IMG/VR virus record: IMGVR_UViG_3300009609_000001
Coordinates: 1-64,000 of that record
Length of the DNA: 64,000 nt
Reading direction: 5' to 3' (one strand)
DNA from: a virus
The notes beneath the pieces are model-generated. The model worked only from the letters and a program-made list of their open reading frames with translations. It was not told where the DNA came from and made no database searches. The translations under genes and the position numbers were made by a program. This document shows positions 32,039 through 39,823 of the stretch, in pieces. Every line of letters begins with the position of its first letter. Position 1 is the first letter of the stretch.

Positions 32039-32514
32039 GTAGTGCTCGCTTTCACAAGTTCGTGTCCGACGTGCCCACTTGGAAAAATAAATTCCTTGCC
32101 CCTGACAAGCATCTCTCCGCCCATCACGTCGCACTGGCACATGAAGTCGGATGATGCTCCGATCCGGCGAACTTCGCCCATACAGAAGAACCGGAACAGC
32201 CCCCAGTAATCCGGCATGTAGACTCGCATCCAAGCGTAGACCTCGGCCAGCGATGGCTTAAAGAACACTGATGAGTGATGCTGCGTGATGATCTCGGTGA
32301 TGTTTAGCGGTTCAAACGTGAACTCGTCGCCGGTCGGATTCGCGTTCCACAGAAACGACACGTCGCGCGGGTGCAGCGACTGGCAGCCAGCGATGCGTCG
32401 ATACATGCAAGAGTCGGGCAACTTCAGCACCGGCTCAATGTGCCGCATCTCGGCTATTTGCTCGTCGGTAATTGGCGGCACGCGGTTTACTTTGTCATAA
32501 AGCCAGTCGCTCAT
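32035..32514 (-). CDS. Hypothetical protein, 159 aa
   Basis: Contains VPPITDEQIAEMRHIEPVLK, WNANPTGDEFTFEPLNITEI and aromatic MPDYWGLFRFFCMGEV. Soluble, with four Cys not forming CxxC pairs except MCQC. No family recognised. ATGA coupled to 32511-33731. Confidence 0.7.
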   Translation of the reverse strand: MSDWLYDKVNRVPPITDEQIAEMRHIEPVLKLPDSCMYRRIAGCQSLHPRDVSFLWNANPTGDEFTFEPLNITEIITQHHSSVFFKPSLAEVYAWMRVYMPDYWGLFRFFCMGEVRRIGASSDFMCQCDVMGGEMLVRGKEFIFPSGHVGHELVKASTT

Positions 32515-33731
32515 TTCGGCTCCTTTGGTTTTTCATTAACCGCGTCCAAAACCCTCCACGCCTGCGCACGCGGCAGGCCGGTCAGCACCACACGCCCGTC
32601 TGCCGCCAGGATCGAAGCGATGCCCGGCGAGTCGTCGCGCAGGGTCCAGGGCAGCGGGCATGGCGGGGGTGCTGCCTCCCAGCGTTCGGCTATCGACGGC
32701 CACGGCTCGCCAAGCGCAGCGGCGACGGCGTGTAAGGCATTACGGCACTGCTCGAAATGCAGGTCGTATTGGCCGCACACCGTGTCCAGCGCGGCATCGT
32801 CGTCAGCTATCTCCGCAATTAGCTGCGCGACGGAAAACCGCGTGCCCTTCAGGAGCAGCTTTCCGCCGCACTTGCCGGGTGTGGCCTCCAGGATGTCCGT
32901 GTGGCGTGCCAGGAATTGAGCAGCAGGCGAGCCGTCTTTCGACGTGCTGGGGGTTGACACTCCCAGGGACTCGCCCGCCGCGTGGGCATCGATGTATTCC
33001 GGTTCGTCGCCGGCAGACTCCCGGCGAAACGGACGGATCGACTGGTACAGAGATTCGGTGACAACGATGCCGGGAAAGTCGGTCGGGTACTTTTTCATCT
33101 CCTCGACGATCTTAGTAACCTCTTCCATGCTGTCGTTCGCCCAATGAAATCCCCACCTATACCAAATCTGATAGCGCGGCAAAGGCTTGAGGTTCGCCGC
33201 CTCCACGCATGAGTCTGTCTCTTGGTGAAACGGATTGTCCTGCGGCTCCGGCGGCAATCCCGGCGGCTGGCCCCATTCGCCTAACGCCTTGGCCGCCTGC
33301 CGCACTTCCGCCTGCTGCCGCAGTATTTTCGGGATGTTTTCCATTGGCGTGTCCGATGGCACGCAATCTTGCACCACCGCTGCGGACTTGGGCGCGGCTC
33401 GCTGGGGAGCGACGGTGAACGATCCGCTCGCACTCCCCCAATCGACGCCACACTCAACCGCCGGATGCTCCCGGCAAATCCGCAGCAGTTCCGCCTGGCC
33501 TGCGGGGTAGGTGGCAAGCAGTGTGTGGGCTTCGGCGGGGGTAATTTCCAACAGCCCGCCAGATGAAACGCTTTCCCACGTTACGCGCGTGATTCTTTGT
33601 GCCGGCGCATCGATAAATACGCCGTCACTGTTCGGTGGGATAGCCCAGCAGGTTTGCTTGTAGGCCGGATGGGCAGTGCAATGCCAGCATCGCACGCTCG
33701 TCGGGGGGATGGTCGGGGTGGGGTCGGTCAT
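32511..33731 (-). CDS. DUF433-domain protein, 406 aa
   Basis: The C-terminal part (~residues 278-340) shows a DUF433 helical domain: DILEATPGKCGGKLLLKGTR, FSVAQLIAEIADDDAALDTV and LHFEQCRNALHAVAAALGEP. DUF433 domains are usually small VapB-like antitoxin relatives; fusion to a ~270-residue N-terminal part is unusual. The N-terminal part has VRCWHCTAHPAYKQTCW and a Cys/Trp-rich segment, function unknown. No toxin partner is seen. Confidence 0.7.
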   Translation of the reverse strand: MTDPTPTIPPTSVRCWHCTAHPAYKQTCWAIPPNSDGVFIDAPAQRITRVTWESVSSGGLLEITPAEAHTLLATYPAGQAELLRICREHPAVECGVDWGSASGSFTVAPQRAAPKSAAVVQDCVPSDTPMENIPKILRQQAEVRQAAKALGEWGQPPGLPPEPQDNPFHQETDSCVEAANLKPLPRYQIWYRWGFHWANDSMEEVTKIVEEMKKYPTDFPGIVVTESLYQSIRPFRRESAGDEPEYIDAHAAGESLGVSTPSTSKDGSPAAQFLARHTDILEATPGKCGGKLLLKGTRFSVAQLIAEIADDDAALDTVCGQYDLHFEQCRNALHAVAAALGEPWPSIAERWEAAPPPCPLPWTLRDDSPGIASILAADGRVVLTGLPRAQAWRVLDAVNEKPKEPK

Positions 33732-33928
33732 GGTTGGCTCGCTTTCTTGACTTCATATTTGCCGCACGCACAGAACCGCACGTCAACGTATCGCACGCCG
33801 ATTTGTTTCTGGCTCACCGGGAAAGGTTCACCGCCGATAGTCACAGCCCATATCGGCAGGTCCATTGTTTCCCATTCGGTCCACTCGCATACATGAAAGC
33901 CGCATAGCCTCTTGAGCCAGTCGAACAT
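33728..33928 (-). CDS. Small Cys-containing protein, 66 aa
   Basis: MFDWLKRLCGFHVCEWTEWE at the start and a C-terminal VRFCACGKYEVKKASQP suggest a zinc site of two Cys pairs. The ATG shares one base with the upstream TGA (TGATG). Function unknown. Confidence 0.66.
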   Translation of the reverse strand: MFDWLKRLCGFHVCEWTEWETMDLPIWAVTIGGEPFPVSQKQIGVRYVDVRFCACGKYEVKKASQP

Positions 33929-34140
33929 CACGCACCCCTTTCCGGCCACGTCGGCTCAACGGCCCGCTGGAACTGCCAGCCGGCGAGGTCGGCATAGCAA
34001 TCGCTGCCACTGCACAATAGCAATCCGTCGCGGGCTGTTGAGATGAAGTCACCAGCAAGCACTTCGCCGTCCGGGGCAAGCGCCCAATAGAACACGCCGC
34101 ATTCCACCGGCTTGCCGTCGATGTCGAGAGGTGGGGTCAT
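33928..34140 (-). CDS. Hypothetical protein, 70 aa
   Basis: MTPPLDIDGKPVECGVFYWA, then DGEVLAGDFISTARDGLLLC. Compact beta-rich fold, no metal cluster. 4-base and 1-base overlaps with neighbours. Function unknown. Confidence 0.66.
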   Translation of the reverse strand: MTPPLDIDGKPVECGVFYWALAPDGEVLAGDFISTARDGLLLCSGSDCYADLAGWQFQRAVEPTWPERGA

Positions 34141-34643
34141 AAGTCGCTACTCCAGGCAGTGACGCCCTTGCTTAGTTCAGCCAATCCCGCCTTAGCCGCC
34201 TTGCTCGCCAGCGAATGGCAAAGCGAGTGCGGCCAGTGTCCGTGCTTGCCGCGGCTGGGAAGTATCTCAATGGTCAGGTCCAGGTTGGCGGCGGCGTTGC
34301 GGATCGCGGCGGCCAGCGTGCGGTAGCCGGGATATTTCCAGTTGCCGCGAACGGCATTTCCAGCCTGTAAATAATCCGTCCGCAGAACCACAGTCGCCAC
34401 ACGAATGTCGATCGCCTGCCTCGCTCTCCGTAAACCTTCGTGGATGGCCGTCAATTCGCCAGCCATCGCGGTGTGCCACTCGCCGACGATGCCGGAACTG
34501 CTGCATAACCTGTCGCCGACGCTGTAAAGTTTTGTCGTGTCTCGCTCAGTCAACACGAAGGCCCAGCCAGCAATGCGACGGACGACGGGACCGCCAATCC
34601 CGCAGCCGTCGGTGTAGAGGTAGTGCGTGACGACTTCCGTCAT
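34137..34643 (-). CDS. RNase H-fold protein, 168 aa
   Basis: YLYTDGCG (D12), MAGELTAIHEGLRRA (E63) and VLRTDYLQAGN (D90) match the first three catalytic carboxylates of RNase HI. The fourth position, expected as Asp in the last helix, reads HSLASKAAKAGL (around H143), so a carboxylate is missing or moved. It may degrade RNA in RNA:DNA hybrids, but activity is uncertain. Confidence 0.78.
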   Translation of the reverse strand: MTEVVTHYLYTDGCGIGGPVVRRIAGWAFVLTERDTTKLYSVGDRLCSSSGIVGEWHTAMAGELTAIHEGLRRARQAIDIRVATVVLRTDYLQAGNAVRGNWKYPGYRTLAAAIRNAAANLDLTIEILPSRGKHGHWPHSLCHSLASKAAKAGLAELSKGVTAWSSDL

Positions 34644-34651
34644 GTTCGCTC

Positions 34652-34954
34652 CTATTCGTCGTCACAAACGTCGCAAAAAAGGCTTCTGCCGCAATCGCAT
34701 TTCTTCGGCGCTTTCAGGTCTGCCGCCAACTCGCCGATGAGGTCCAGCGCGGCGCGAAAATGGTTGCGGGCTTCGGCACTCAAGCGATCATCCGCATCGT
34801 CGCGGTCGCCGCAAGCGCCATCCGTCGTGAACAGCACGGCGTTAAGCAACGGCGGGGTGTACTTCCACGGCGCGGGACTCGCCGCTGCTTCAATCGCCAG
34901 CAGCCGCTCGCGGTAGGCGGGATCGAGGAGTAGGGCTTTCAGGTCGGTGGGCAT
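34652..34954 (-). CDS. Hypothetical protein with C-terminal Cys pair, 100 aa
   Basis: MPTDLKALLLDPAYRERLLA starts the product; ASPAPWKYTPPLLNAVLFTT and a helix RNHFRAALDLIGELAADLK precede CDCGRSLFCDVC, a probable zinc site. Overlaps the end of the RusA-like gene by 16 bases. Function unknown. Confidence 0.68.
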   Translation of the reverse strand: MPTDLKALLLDPAYRERLLAIEAAASPAPWKYTPPLLNAVLFTTDGACGDRDDADDRLSAEARNHFRAALDLIGELAADLKAPKKCDCGRSLFCDVCDDE

Positions 34955-35394
34955 GGTTGCTCCTTGAACTTGATACAAACCCAGCAGCCGCGCGGCTCGT
35001 ACCAAAACGGCTTGCGCTGCTCATATCGCCACACGTCAGCCGCGTCGTTGAACTTCGCCAACTCCGCAATCTGGTCACGAATCGCCTTGAATGTCCGTGC
35101 AAGGTTGTCGCTGTCTTGAGGCAACTGCGTCAGCAGAATGAACGTCACGCTTCGCGGAATTCCCCTGCCGACAATCTGCTCACCTAGTGCCTCGACCACG
35201 GCGGCTTTCTGTTCCGCCTTGCGGCGCAGACTGTCGCGGAGCTTTCCGTTGGCGTTTGCCTCGCTGCGAATGCTCATAGTTAGGAATGCCTTGACGGTTT
35301 TGGCTTCGCTGGCTGCGCGCTTCTGGACCTTAACGGCTGTGTTGCCGTGTACCCGGAAGCCCATGCGGCGGAGTTCGCCCTCCGTGATGTTCAT
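34939..35394 (-). CDS. RusA-like Holliday-junction resolvase candidate, 151 aa
   Basis: ATG at 35394 overlaps the previous stop. Central motif SVTFILLTQLPQDSDNLART followed by FKAIRDQIAELAKFNDAADV fits the RusA pattern of Asp-containing D-DNL--x--K/R--D-l and a later D/DxD. N-terminal ~60 residues are basic. Family match is by pattern only; it would resolve branched DNA late in replication. Confidence 0.6.
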   Translation of the reverse strand: MNITEGELRRMGFRVHGNTAVKVQKRAASEAKTVKAFLTMSIRSEANANGKLRDSLRRKAEQKAAVVEALGEQIVGRGIPRSVTFILLTQLPQDSDNLARTFKAIRDQIAELAKFNDAADVWRYEQRKPFWYEPRGCWVCIKFKEQPCPPT

Positions 35395-35582
35395 GCTCGC
35401 CTTCCCTTCGGATAGCACTTCTTACACAACCGCAATCGCTTTTCCGTGCGGTTCCACGCCCACCGATTCCGGTTCTGCCATTGATATTCAGTGACGAGTT
35501 GTGGGTGGTAAATGTACTGGCGGCAAAGCGCTAGCCCGATGCCGCCCGCGTGGACGATGTTGGAATGCGGCGACTTAATCAT
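35391..35582 (-). CDS. Small Cys-pair protein, 63 aa
   Basis: MIKSPHSNIVHAGGIGLALC, aromatic YIYHPQLVTEYQWQNRNRWA and basic end LRLCKKCYPKGRRA with one CxxC. Coupled to the 23-aa membrane peptide gene by ATGA. Function unknown. Confidence 0.66.
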   Translation of the reverse strand: MIKSPHSNIVHAGGIGLALCRQYIYHPQLVTEYQWQNRNRWAWNRTEKRLRLCKKCYPKGRRA

Positions 35583-35650
35583 TTCCGTGCCTCCCATAAG
35601 TGCCACACTTCCCCGACGATGCCCACGGCGATGAAGATGATGATGGTCAT
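35579..35650 (-). CDS. Membrane micro-protein, 23 aa
   Basis: ATG at 35650 overlaps the previous stop, TGA at 35579 overlaps the next ATG. The peptide begins MTIIIFIAVGIVGEV and ends with a charged tail (WEARK), a single short TM. Its position between overlapping genes supports translation. Confidence 0.55.
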   Translation of the reverse strand: MTIIIFIAVGIVGEVWHLWEARK

Positions 35651-35964
35651 TTGCCATCCCTCGCCAGTAACGCATAGCCCGCGCAAATCCGGTCGCCGTG
35701 ATGGCAAGCGAATTCCTCGCCTTCCATCAGGCACTTGATCGCATCGCCCACGGTTTGCAGGCAGCCGTTCGGAATCGAGCCGAGACGGAATGCGCAGTCG
35801 CGGCAGCGCTCGTCAGCCGCTCCGGTCGCGCACTTCTCGGTCACGTAGAACCGCGCGAGATGCTCGCCAAGCTGGCGCCCTTCCTCCGACGGCGCGTTGA
35901 GCGTCATCGGCACTGATGGGTCCGCCTCGCACGCGAACGGCCAAGGCATTTGAATCTTGTTCAT
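35647..35964 (-). CDS. Cys-rich small protein, 105 aa
   Basis: MNKIQMPWPFACEADPSVPM; a central KCATGAADERCRDCAFRLGS and ACHHGDRICAGY give six Cys plus His. Pattern C(x8)C(x2)C...C...C may be a zinc or iron-sulfur site. Function unknown. Confidence 0.68.
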   Translation of the reverse strand: MNKIQMPWPFACEADPSVPMTLNAPSEEGRQLGEHLARFYVTEKCATGAADERCRDCAFRLGSIPNGCLQTVGDAIKCLMEGEEFACHHGDRICAGYALLARDGK

Positions 35965-35976
35965 GGTGAATCTCCG

Positions 35977-36351
35977 TTAAATCCCCCTGCAATCCGGGCA
36001 TCGTCGCTGCCACTCCTCATCGTCATCCTGGAAGCATCGCCAGCCGCGCGCCTTTGCCGCCTCCCATGCGTCGCCGAACGTGCCGCCGGCAATCTCGATT
36101 TCTTCCAGGCACTCGGGGCATATGAACGTGAACAACTGACCGTCTTGCTGAAAGTTCACGACGGGTTTCTTTTCCTTCGGCGCGACGATGGGCAATGGTG
36201 CGCGTTCCAAGGCGTGGTCCCGGATCGCTTTCCAAAACTCATGTATCGCATCGTCGGTTTTCAGCTTGCCGGCTTCGTCGAGTGCCAGTTCCAGCACCGG
36301 CGCGGCGCTCTTGCGGGCCTCTACGCGAGCTGTAATTTCGGCGTCGGTCAT
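35977..36351 (-). CDS. Zinc-binding protein, 124 aa
   Basis: N-terminal helix (MTDAEITARVEARKSAAPVL), then FTFICPECLEEIEIAGGTFG and a C-terminal RRCPDCRGI giving CxxC pairs about 45 residues apart. Coupled to 36348-37022. Function unknown. Confidence 0.7.
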   Translation of the reverse strand: MTDAEITARVEARKSAAPVLELALDEAGKLKTDDAIHEFWKAIRDHALERAPLPIVAPKEKKPVVNFQQDGQLFTFICPECLEEIEIAGGTFGDAWEAAKARGWRCFQDDDEEWQRRCPDCRGI

Positions 36352-37022
36352 GTTGCCTCCATAGCAATCAGCGAACCGGCTGGCTTGCCGGTGGGGCGGC
36401 GGCGCTCAAACTTCCGCGTTCCAACGCCGCCGGCAATCAGTGCTTCCACGATCTTCTTGACGCTGGTTCGCTTGTTCCAGGGCATCGTTACTTCAAACGG
36501 GACGCTCTCGTCCCCGTTAGTGCAACAGCCGCCGAACTTCTCGCGCACAGTCATTGTGGCCGTGCCATCATCGTTGAACCGCAGTCCGCCGAACCTGTAC
36601 CAGTCCTCGTTGGTTTTCCAGAACGCTTTTTTGACCTTCAAGTCAAATTGATGCTTGCCGCCTTCCCAGAGGTCGTGTTCGCTCAGGCCGACGATGCAGT
36701 AGTAGCGCTCGTTGCTCATGCGGCAAGTTCGCTCCGTGCCAATCTCGCGGAGCAGTAGCCCGTGCCAGTCGGGATCGAACTTGTCCACCACAAAGCCAAC
36801 GGTGAAATCGTGAATCCCGCTCGTCTGGCAAATTACCAAGTCGCCGGGTTTGATCTTGTCATACTCGCGGTGCTCAAAATGGACGTACTCCCGGCCAGCG
36901 GAGCGGTCGTGGAAGTCCAGTTGATACGCGCCGCGAGCCAACACAAGCATCGTCTGAAGCTCGCGAATGATGGTCAGCAGGATTCGCTCTTTGTCGGACA
37001 TTTCGGGTGGGGCGATTCTCAT
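36348..37022 (-). CDS. Hypothetical protein, 224 aa
   Basis: Starts MRIAPPEMSDKERILLTIIR; contains YDKIKPGDLVICQTSGIHDF (small barrel with PGDxV) and VTMPWNKRTSVKKIVEALIA. GCCTNGDESVP is a Cys pair. Soluble, function unknown. ATGA overlaps at both ends. Confidence 0.7.
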   Translation of the reverse strand: MRIAPPEMSDKERILLTIIRELQTMLVLARGAYQLDFHDRSAGREYVHFEHREYDKIKPGDLVICQTSGIHDFTVGFVVDKFDPDWHGLLLREIGTERTCRMSNERYYCIVGLSEHDLWEGGKHQFDLKVKKAFWKTNEDWYRFGGLRFNDDGTATMTVREKFGGCCTNGDESVPFEVTMPWNKRTSVKKIVEALIAGGVGTRKFERRRPTGKPAGSLIAMEAT

Positions 37023-37252
37023 GCGTCGTCCTCCAGGGTTATCAAGCAGCCGAACCGACATCCATTGCACCACTCGCCTGGAACGCCGCCGCCCTCGCAT
37101 GGAATCGGCCCGTTCTTATCGAATTCGCTTTTCGCAGCCGCCGTCATTTGGTCCCACGGCTTGAATAGTTCGGGGTCCGCAAAGCACTGCGCCTCTAGTT
37201 CTGCCTTGCGGCGAATCGTGCTGAGCCGGAACTTGTTGGCCTTAGTAGTCAT
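37019..37252 (-). CDS. Hypothetical protein, 77 aa
   Basis: Basic helical start MTTKANKFRLSTIRRKAELE, DPELFKPWDQMTAAAKSEFD and CNGCRFGCLITLEDDA at the end, a possible metal site. Overlaps 37242-37817 by 11 bases. Confidence 0.68.
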   Translation of the reverse strand: MTTKANKFRLSTIRRKAELEAQCFADPELFKPWDQMTAAAKSEFDKNGPIPCEGGGVPGEWCNGCRFGCLITLEDDA

Positions 37253-37817
37253 CGCGTAGCCTTTCCGCGTCTTTCTTCAGTGCCGATATGCTCATTTCCA
37301 GGCTGTCACGCGGCGGCTTGTTCATCCATCCCAGCATGGTGGCAATGCTCTTGACGGTACGCCACTCTTCGTCATACCAGCGCTTCCAGCCTTCAGCCGC
37401 TTCGCGTGCGTTCCCCGGCACCGTGCCGTCCGGGAATTGCAGCCGGCACACGGGCGGGTCGAGTTCGGATTCAAGCGCGGCGATGCGGGCTTTTAGCGTG
37501 CGGTTCTCCTCCCAGACGGCCGTAACGTCGGCGCTGTTCTTCTCGAAGATGTCGCACGCCTCATTGATTCGCTTGTTCTGTTCCTCAAGTTGCTTTATGC
37601 GTCCCTTGTCCTCCGAAGCCGCCTTACAGTACCCCTGCAAGTGCCGGAACTTATCTTCGTTCAGCAGCCGCAACTGTTTGATCTCCGCAGCCGCCAGCGT
37701 GAACACGTCCTGCTCTTGCACGCCGGTCACGCCCAGCGCTTCCCAGAGCTTGTCCAAGCCGGCGTGGTATTGCTCCGGGCTGATGTCGAATTTGGAACGC
37801 ATTGTTTCGTCTCTCAT
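37242..37817 (-). CDS. Coiled-coil protein, 191 aa
   Basis: ATG at 37817 overlaps the 38-aa gene stop. MRDETMRSKFDISPEQYHAG, then a helical stretch (RIKQLEEQNKRINEACDIFE) and a C-terminal EMSISALKKDAERLRDDY. No enzymatic motif. Confidence 0.7.
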   Translation of the reverse strand: MRDETMRSKFDISPEQYHAGLDKLWEALGVTGVQEQDVFTLAAAEIKQLRLLNEDKFRHLQGYCKAASEDKGRIKQLEEQNKRINEACDIFEKNSADVTAVWEENRTLKARIAALESELDPPVCRLQFPDGTVPGNAREAAEGWKRWYDEEWRTVKSIATMLGWMNKPPRDSLEMSISALKKDAERLRDDY

Positions 37818-37930
37818 TGGCAAAGCATCCTGATTGTGTTCTTGAGCCGCAGGAACGCGAGATACCACATTAGCTCTTGCTTCTCGGCGGCCGTGCAGCC
37901 GTTGGATTTGCACCATTCACGGAAGGTCAT
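37814..37930 (-). CDS. Small protein, 38 aa
   Basis: ATG at 37930, TGA at 37814; 4-base overlaps at both ends. Starts MTFREWCKSNGCTAAEKQEL, mostly helical, basic end (NTIRMLCQ). Translationally coupled, so likely real. Confidence 0.55.
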   Translation of the reverse strand: MTFREWCKSNGCTAAEKQELMWYLAFLRLKNTIRMLCQ

Positions 37931-38181
37931 GGCTCGATTCCAAAGGCTGGGTGCCGTGCATCGCAGCGTGAGCACCCAAGGTCGCTAAAGTCATAAATCG
38001 GCTTTCCGCAGTGCGGGCAAATCGGCTCATCTTCTTGCGGCTCGCACGATGCGGCCACGGCGCAGCAACCATCACACGAACCTAATCCAATTGGACAATT
38101 GCACACACTGCACAAATCGTCGTCCGGCGTTCCGCCGCACCATGCCTCTTGCTCGATTCCCCAGTCGTGATGGCTACTCAT
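37927..38181 (-). CDS. Cys-rich zinc protein, 84 aa
   Basis: The second ATG (38181) has GGAAGG 9 bases upstream and is preferred to 38190. Three Cys clusters: DLCSVCNCPIGLGSCDGCC, PICPHCGKPI and CSRCD; a double zinc-ribbon arrangement. Function unknown. Confidence 0.7.
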   Translation of the reverse strand: MSSHHDWGIEQEAWCGGTPDDDLCSVCNCPIGLGSCDGCCAVAASCEPQEDEPICPHCGKPIYDFSDLGCSRCDARHPAFGIEP

Positions 38182-38365
38182 GTTTTTCATCCTTCCAGAG
38201 CGGTCGATTGTCGCTCTCTGGGTTACGCGGCACTTGGCCAGAGCCGGGGCAAACGCTCCGGCATGGCTTTGGGTAATCGTGCGTCGGGATCAACTGGTTG
38301 CGGGCGCTGAATAGCTCGCCGCAGTGCGGGCACATAACGAGCGTGCGTGTGTAGGGTTCGTTCAT
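38174..38365 (-). CDS. Small rubredoxin-like zinc protein, 63 aa
   Basis: TLVMCPHCGELFSARNQLIP then KPCRSVCPGSG gives CxxC-C-C spacing typical of small zinc knuckles. A charged tail (RPLWKDEKHE) follows. Stop overlaps the start of 37927-38181. Confidence 0.68.
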   Translation of the reverse strand: MNEPYTRTLVMCPHCGELFSARNQLIPTHDYPKPCRSVCPGSGQVPRNPESDNRPLWKDEKHE

Positions 38366-38370
38366 TGCGT

Positions 38371-38727
38371 TTACTCCACAAGGTCAATGCAGGAATCGTC
38401 TGGCAACTTGCACGTATCGTCCAACAGAATGAAGCTGGTCGGCTGGCCCGGCGTCACGCGCACCAACCGGCCGACTTCCCAGGTTGCAAACACTGGCGGC
38501 TTGTCGCCGGTTCCGCCGCAATCGGGGCAAACATCCGGCCCAACAATCTCGCCGCCGGAAACGTAGGCCGGTTGATAGCCGCCAGTCCCGTCGCACGCTG
38601 TGCACTTCTCAAGCGGCATGGCCACGTTCTTGCTGTCGCATAGCTTCTCGCCGCAAAGGCTGCAACGCTGGATGATTCGGCCACAGGCTTCGATGCGTGG
38701 GCCGGCGATGTGGGTTGTGCTAGTCAT
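38371..38727 (-). CDS. DnaJ-like CxxCxGxG zinc protein, 118 aa
   Basis: Starts at the ATG sharing a base with the upstream TGA (TGATG). Contains two CxxCxGxG-type repeats, EKCTACDGTGGYQ and DVCPDCGGTGDK, plus CSLCGEKLC, as in DnaJ zinc fingers. No J domain is visible. May act as a small chaperone-like or RNA-binding zinc protein. Confidence 0.74.
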   Translation of the reverse strand: MTSTTHIAGPRIEACGRIIQRCSLCGEKLCDSKNVAMPLEKCTACDGTGGYQPAYVSGGEIVGPDVCPDCGGTGDKPPVFATWEVGRLVRVTPGQPTSFILLDDTCKLPDDSCIDLVE

Positions 38728-38852
38728 CAATTCGCCTCCGCCATTTTTGCTTCCATCTTGTTCGCCAACTCACGCAACGCCTGCGGCATTTCTAGGCGGC
38801 GCACGTCCGCAATCTTAGGACATGGGCCGCTGTAGCCGTGAAACTTGAACAT
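38727..38852 (-). CDS. Small protein or C-terminal part of a frameshifted gene, 41 aa from ATG
   Basis: ATG at 38852 opens MFKFHGYSGPCPKIADVRRL and runs to TGA at 38727, in the TGATG overlap. Upstream in the same frame lies RTICLPRGEE without a start, while the other frame (38815-38973) reads to a poor C terminus. The two may be one protein split by a frameshift near 38895-38900. Confidence 0.55.
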   Translation of the reverse strand: MFKFHGYSGPCPKIADVRRLEMPQALRELANKMEAKMAEAN

Positions 38853-38973
38853 TTCCTCGCCGCGCGGCAGACAGATCGTTCGGTTCTGCCTTGAGCAGCT
38901 TGCGGGCCTTGCGAATTACCTTCCGAATCATGGCATCGCTCGGGCGCTCGTGTTTGTTTGAGTACCGCATCAT
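38815..38973 (-). CDS. Small basic protein or N-terminal part of a frameshifted gene, 52 aa
   Basis: Starts MMRYSNKHERPSDAMIRKVI at the ATG within TGATG overlap of 38970-39173. The basic helix RKVIRKARKLLK is followed by AEPNDLSAARRG and an unconvincing QVSRLQRPMS. A +1 shift near GGCAGAACC gives RTICLPRGEE and joins 38727-38852. See finding. Confidence 0.5.
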   Translation of the reverse strand: MMRYSNKHERPSDAMIRKVIRKARKLLKAEPNDLSAARRGNVQVSRLQRPMS

Positions 38974-39173
38974 TGCTCCGGGTCGTGATACCACCAACTG
39001 ATATGCAACGGGACGCAGGGCAGGAAGCAAATCCACATATCCACGCAATGCCCACTCGTTTTCCAGAATGCGCCAACCCAGCAGTCGGCAAGCTTGAATT
39101 CAAATTGCCAGTGCCAGCCTTCAAAGACAAGTCGCCGGGTTATCGGGCCGTAGCCAAAGAGAAGTCGTTTCAT
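38970..39173 (-). CDS. Small aromatic-rich phage protein, 67 aa
   Basis: MKRLLFGYGPITRRLVFEGW, then WHWQFEFKLADCWVGAFWK and MWICFLPCVPLHISWWYHD. Rich in Trp/Phe with periodic pairs, like small phage proteins of similar sequence that I have seen in tail or host-takeover regions. Function unknown. ATGA to 39170-39499. Confidence 0.7.
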   Translation of the reverse strand: MKRLLFGYGPITRRLVFEGWHWQFEFKLADCWVGAFWKTSGHCVDMWICFLPCVPLHISWWYHDPEQ

Positions 39174-39499
39174 TCAAAGTCTCCACGTTCAGGCTGCGCG
39201 TCGTTCTCGATTTCTGCGCTGCGTTCCGTCGCCTCATCCAACTCATCTTGAATATCCCAAATCGTGGCCGATATTTCCGACGCAGTTGGCGACGGGTCGT
39301 CAATCGACCTCCCAGCCGTGTGCTTATCGCAACCGCCGCTCACCATCTTGCTATAACGATGCGACTCCGGGTTAAGGCACAACGCCTGCATTTCCTGCCC
39401 GCCAATCTGCGCGGCGCATCGCTCACTCCAAAACTTGCAGCCGTCGCAAGTGCCACAGCCCACTGTCTGCATCGCTGATTTCCAGCTTGGGTCGAACAT
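39170..39499 (-). CDS. Cys-cluster protein, 109 aa
   Basis: ATG at 39499 (GAGGG upstream). Cys order: CGTCDGCKFW, RCAAQIGGQEMQALCLNPES and GGCDKH; it could hold zinc or an iron-sulfur centre. The C-terminal half is acidic and helical (ISATIWDIQDELDEATERSA). Function unknown. Confidence 0.68.
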   Translation of the reverse strand: MFDPSWKSAMQTVGCGTCDGCKFWSERCAAQIGGQEMQALCLNPESHRYSKMVSGGCDKHTAGRSIDDPSPTASEISATIWDIQDELDEATERSAEIENDAQPERGDFE

Positions 39500-39503
39500 T
39501 GGA

Positions 39504-39755
39504 TTAACCCTCAAGTTGTTGTCGCTTTCTGAATTCGTGCATCGCCATTGGTTCGCTCAACTCGCCCTGTCGCTCCCGGCATCGGTCGCAAGCCGGCTGT
39601 CCGCCCCACTCTCCCTGCCAGTCATTCGGCAAGATCAAATCTTCGTACATCGGAATCCCGCTCGCGTGCGAATCGTCGCCGCACACTACGCACTCCGCGA
39701 CGATCGGCCAGAGTTCGATGACTTGGACGCGGCCTCTTTCTTCCTTCGTTTCCAT
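39504..39755 (-). CDS. Zinc-binding protein, 83 aa
   Basis: VQVIELWPIVAECVVCGDDS, then GGQPACDRCRERQGELSEP. Two CxxC pairs about 35 residues apart. Overlaps frame 39686-39823 by 70 bases, so one of the two may be favoured. Confidence 0.66.
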   Translation of the reverse strand: METKEERGRVQVIELWPIVAECVVCGDDSHASGIPMYEDLILPNDWQGEWGGQPACDRCRERQGELSEPMAMHEFRKRQQLEG

Positions 39756-39823
39756 GCCAACCTCAATCCTTCGCTGATGCGCCGTTGACGTTCAGTGATG
39801 GGGACACGGCTATTCTTCGTCAT
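39686..39823 (-). CDS. Basic peptide, 45 aa, uncertain
   Basis: ATG at 39823 overlaps the stop of 39810-40010. MTKNSRVPITERQRRISEGL followed by LAWKRRKKEA resembles a short basic nucleic-acid binding peptide (NUMOD3/AT-hook like). It shares bases with 39504-39755 in another frame. Confidence 0.42.
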   Translation of the reverse strand: MTKNSRVPITERQRRISEGLRLAWKRRKKEAASKSSNSGRSSRSA

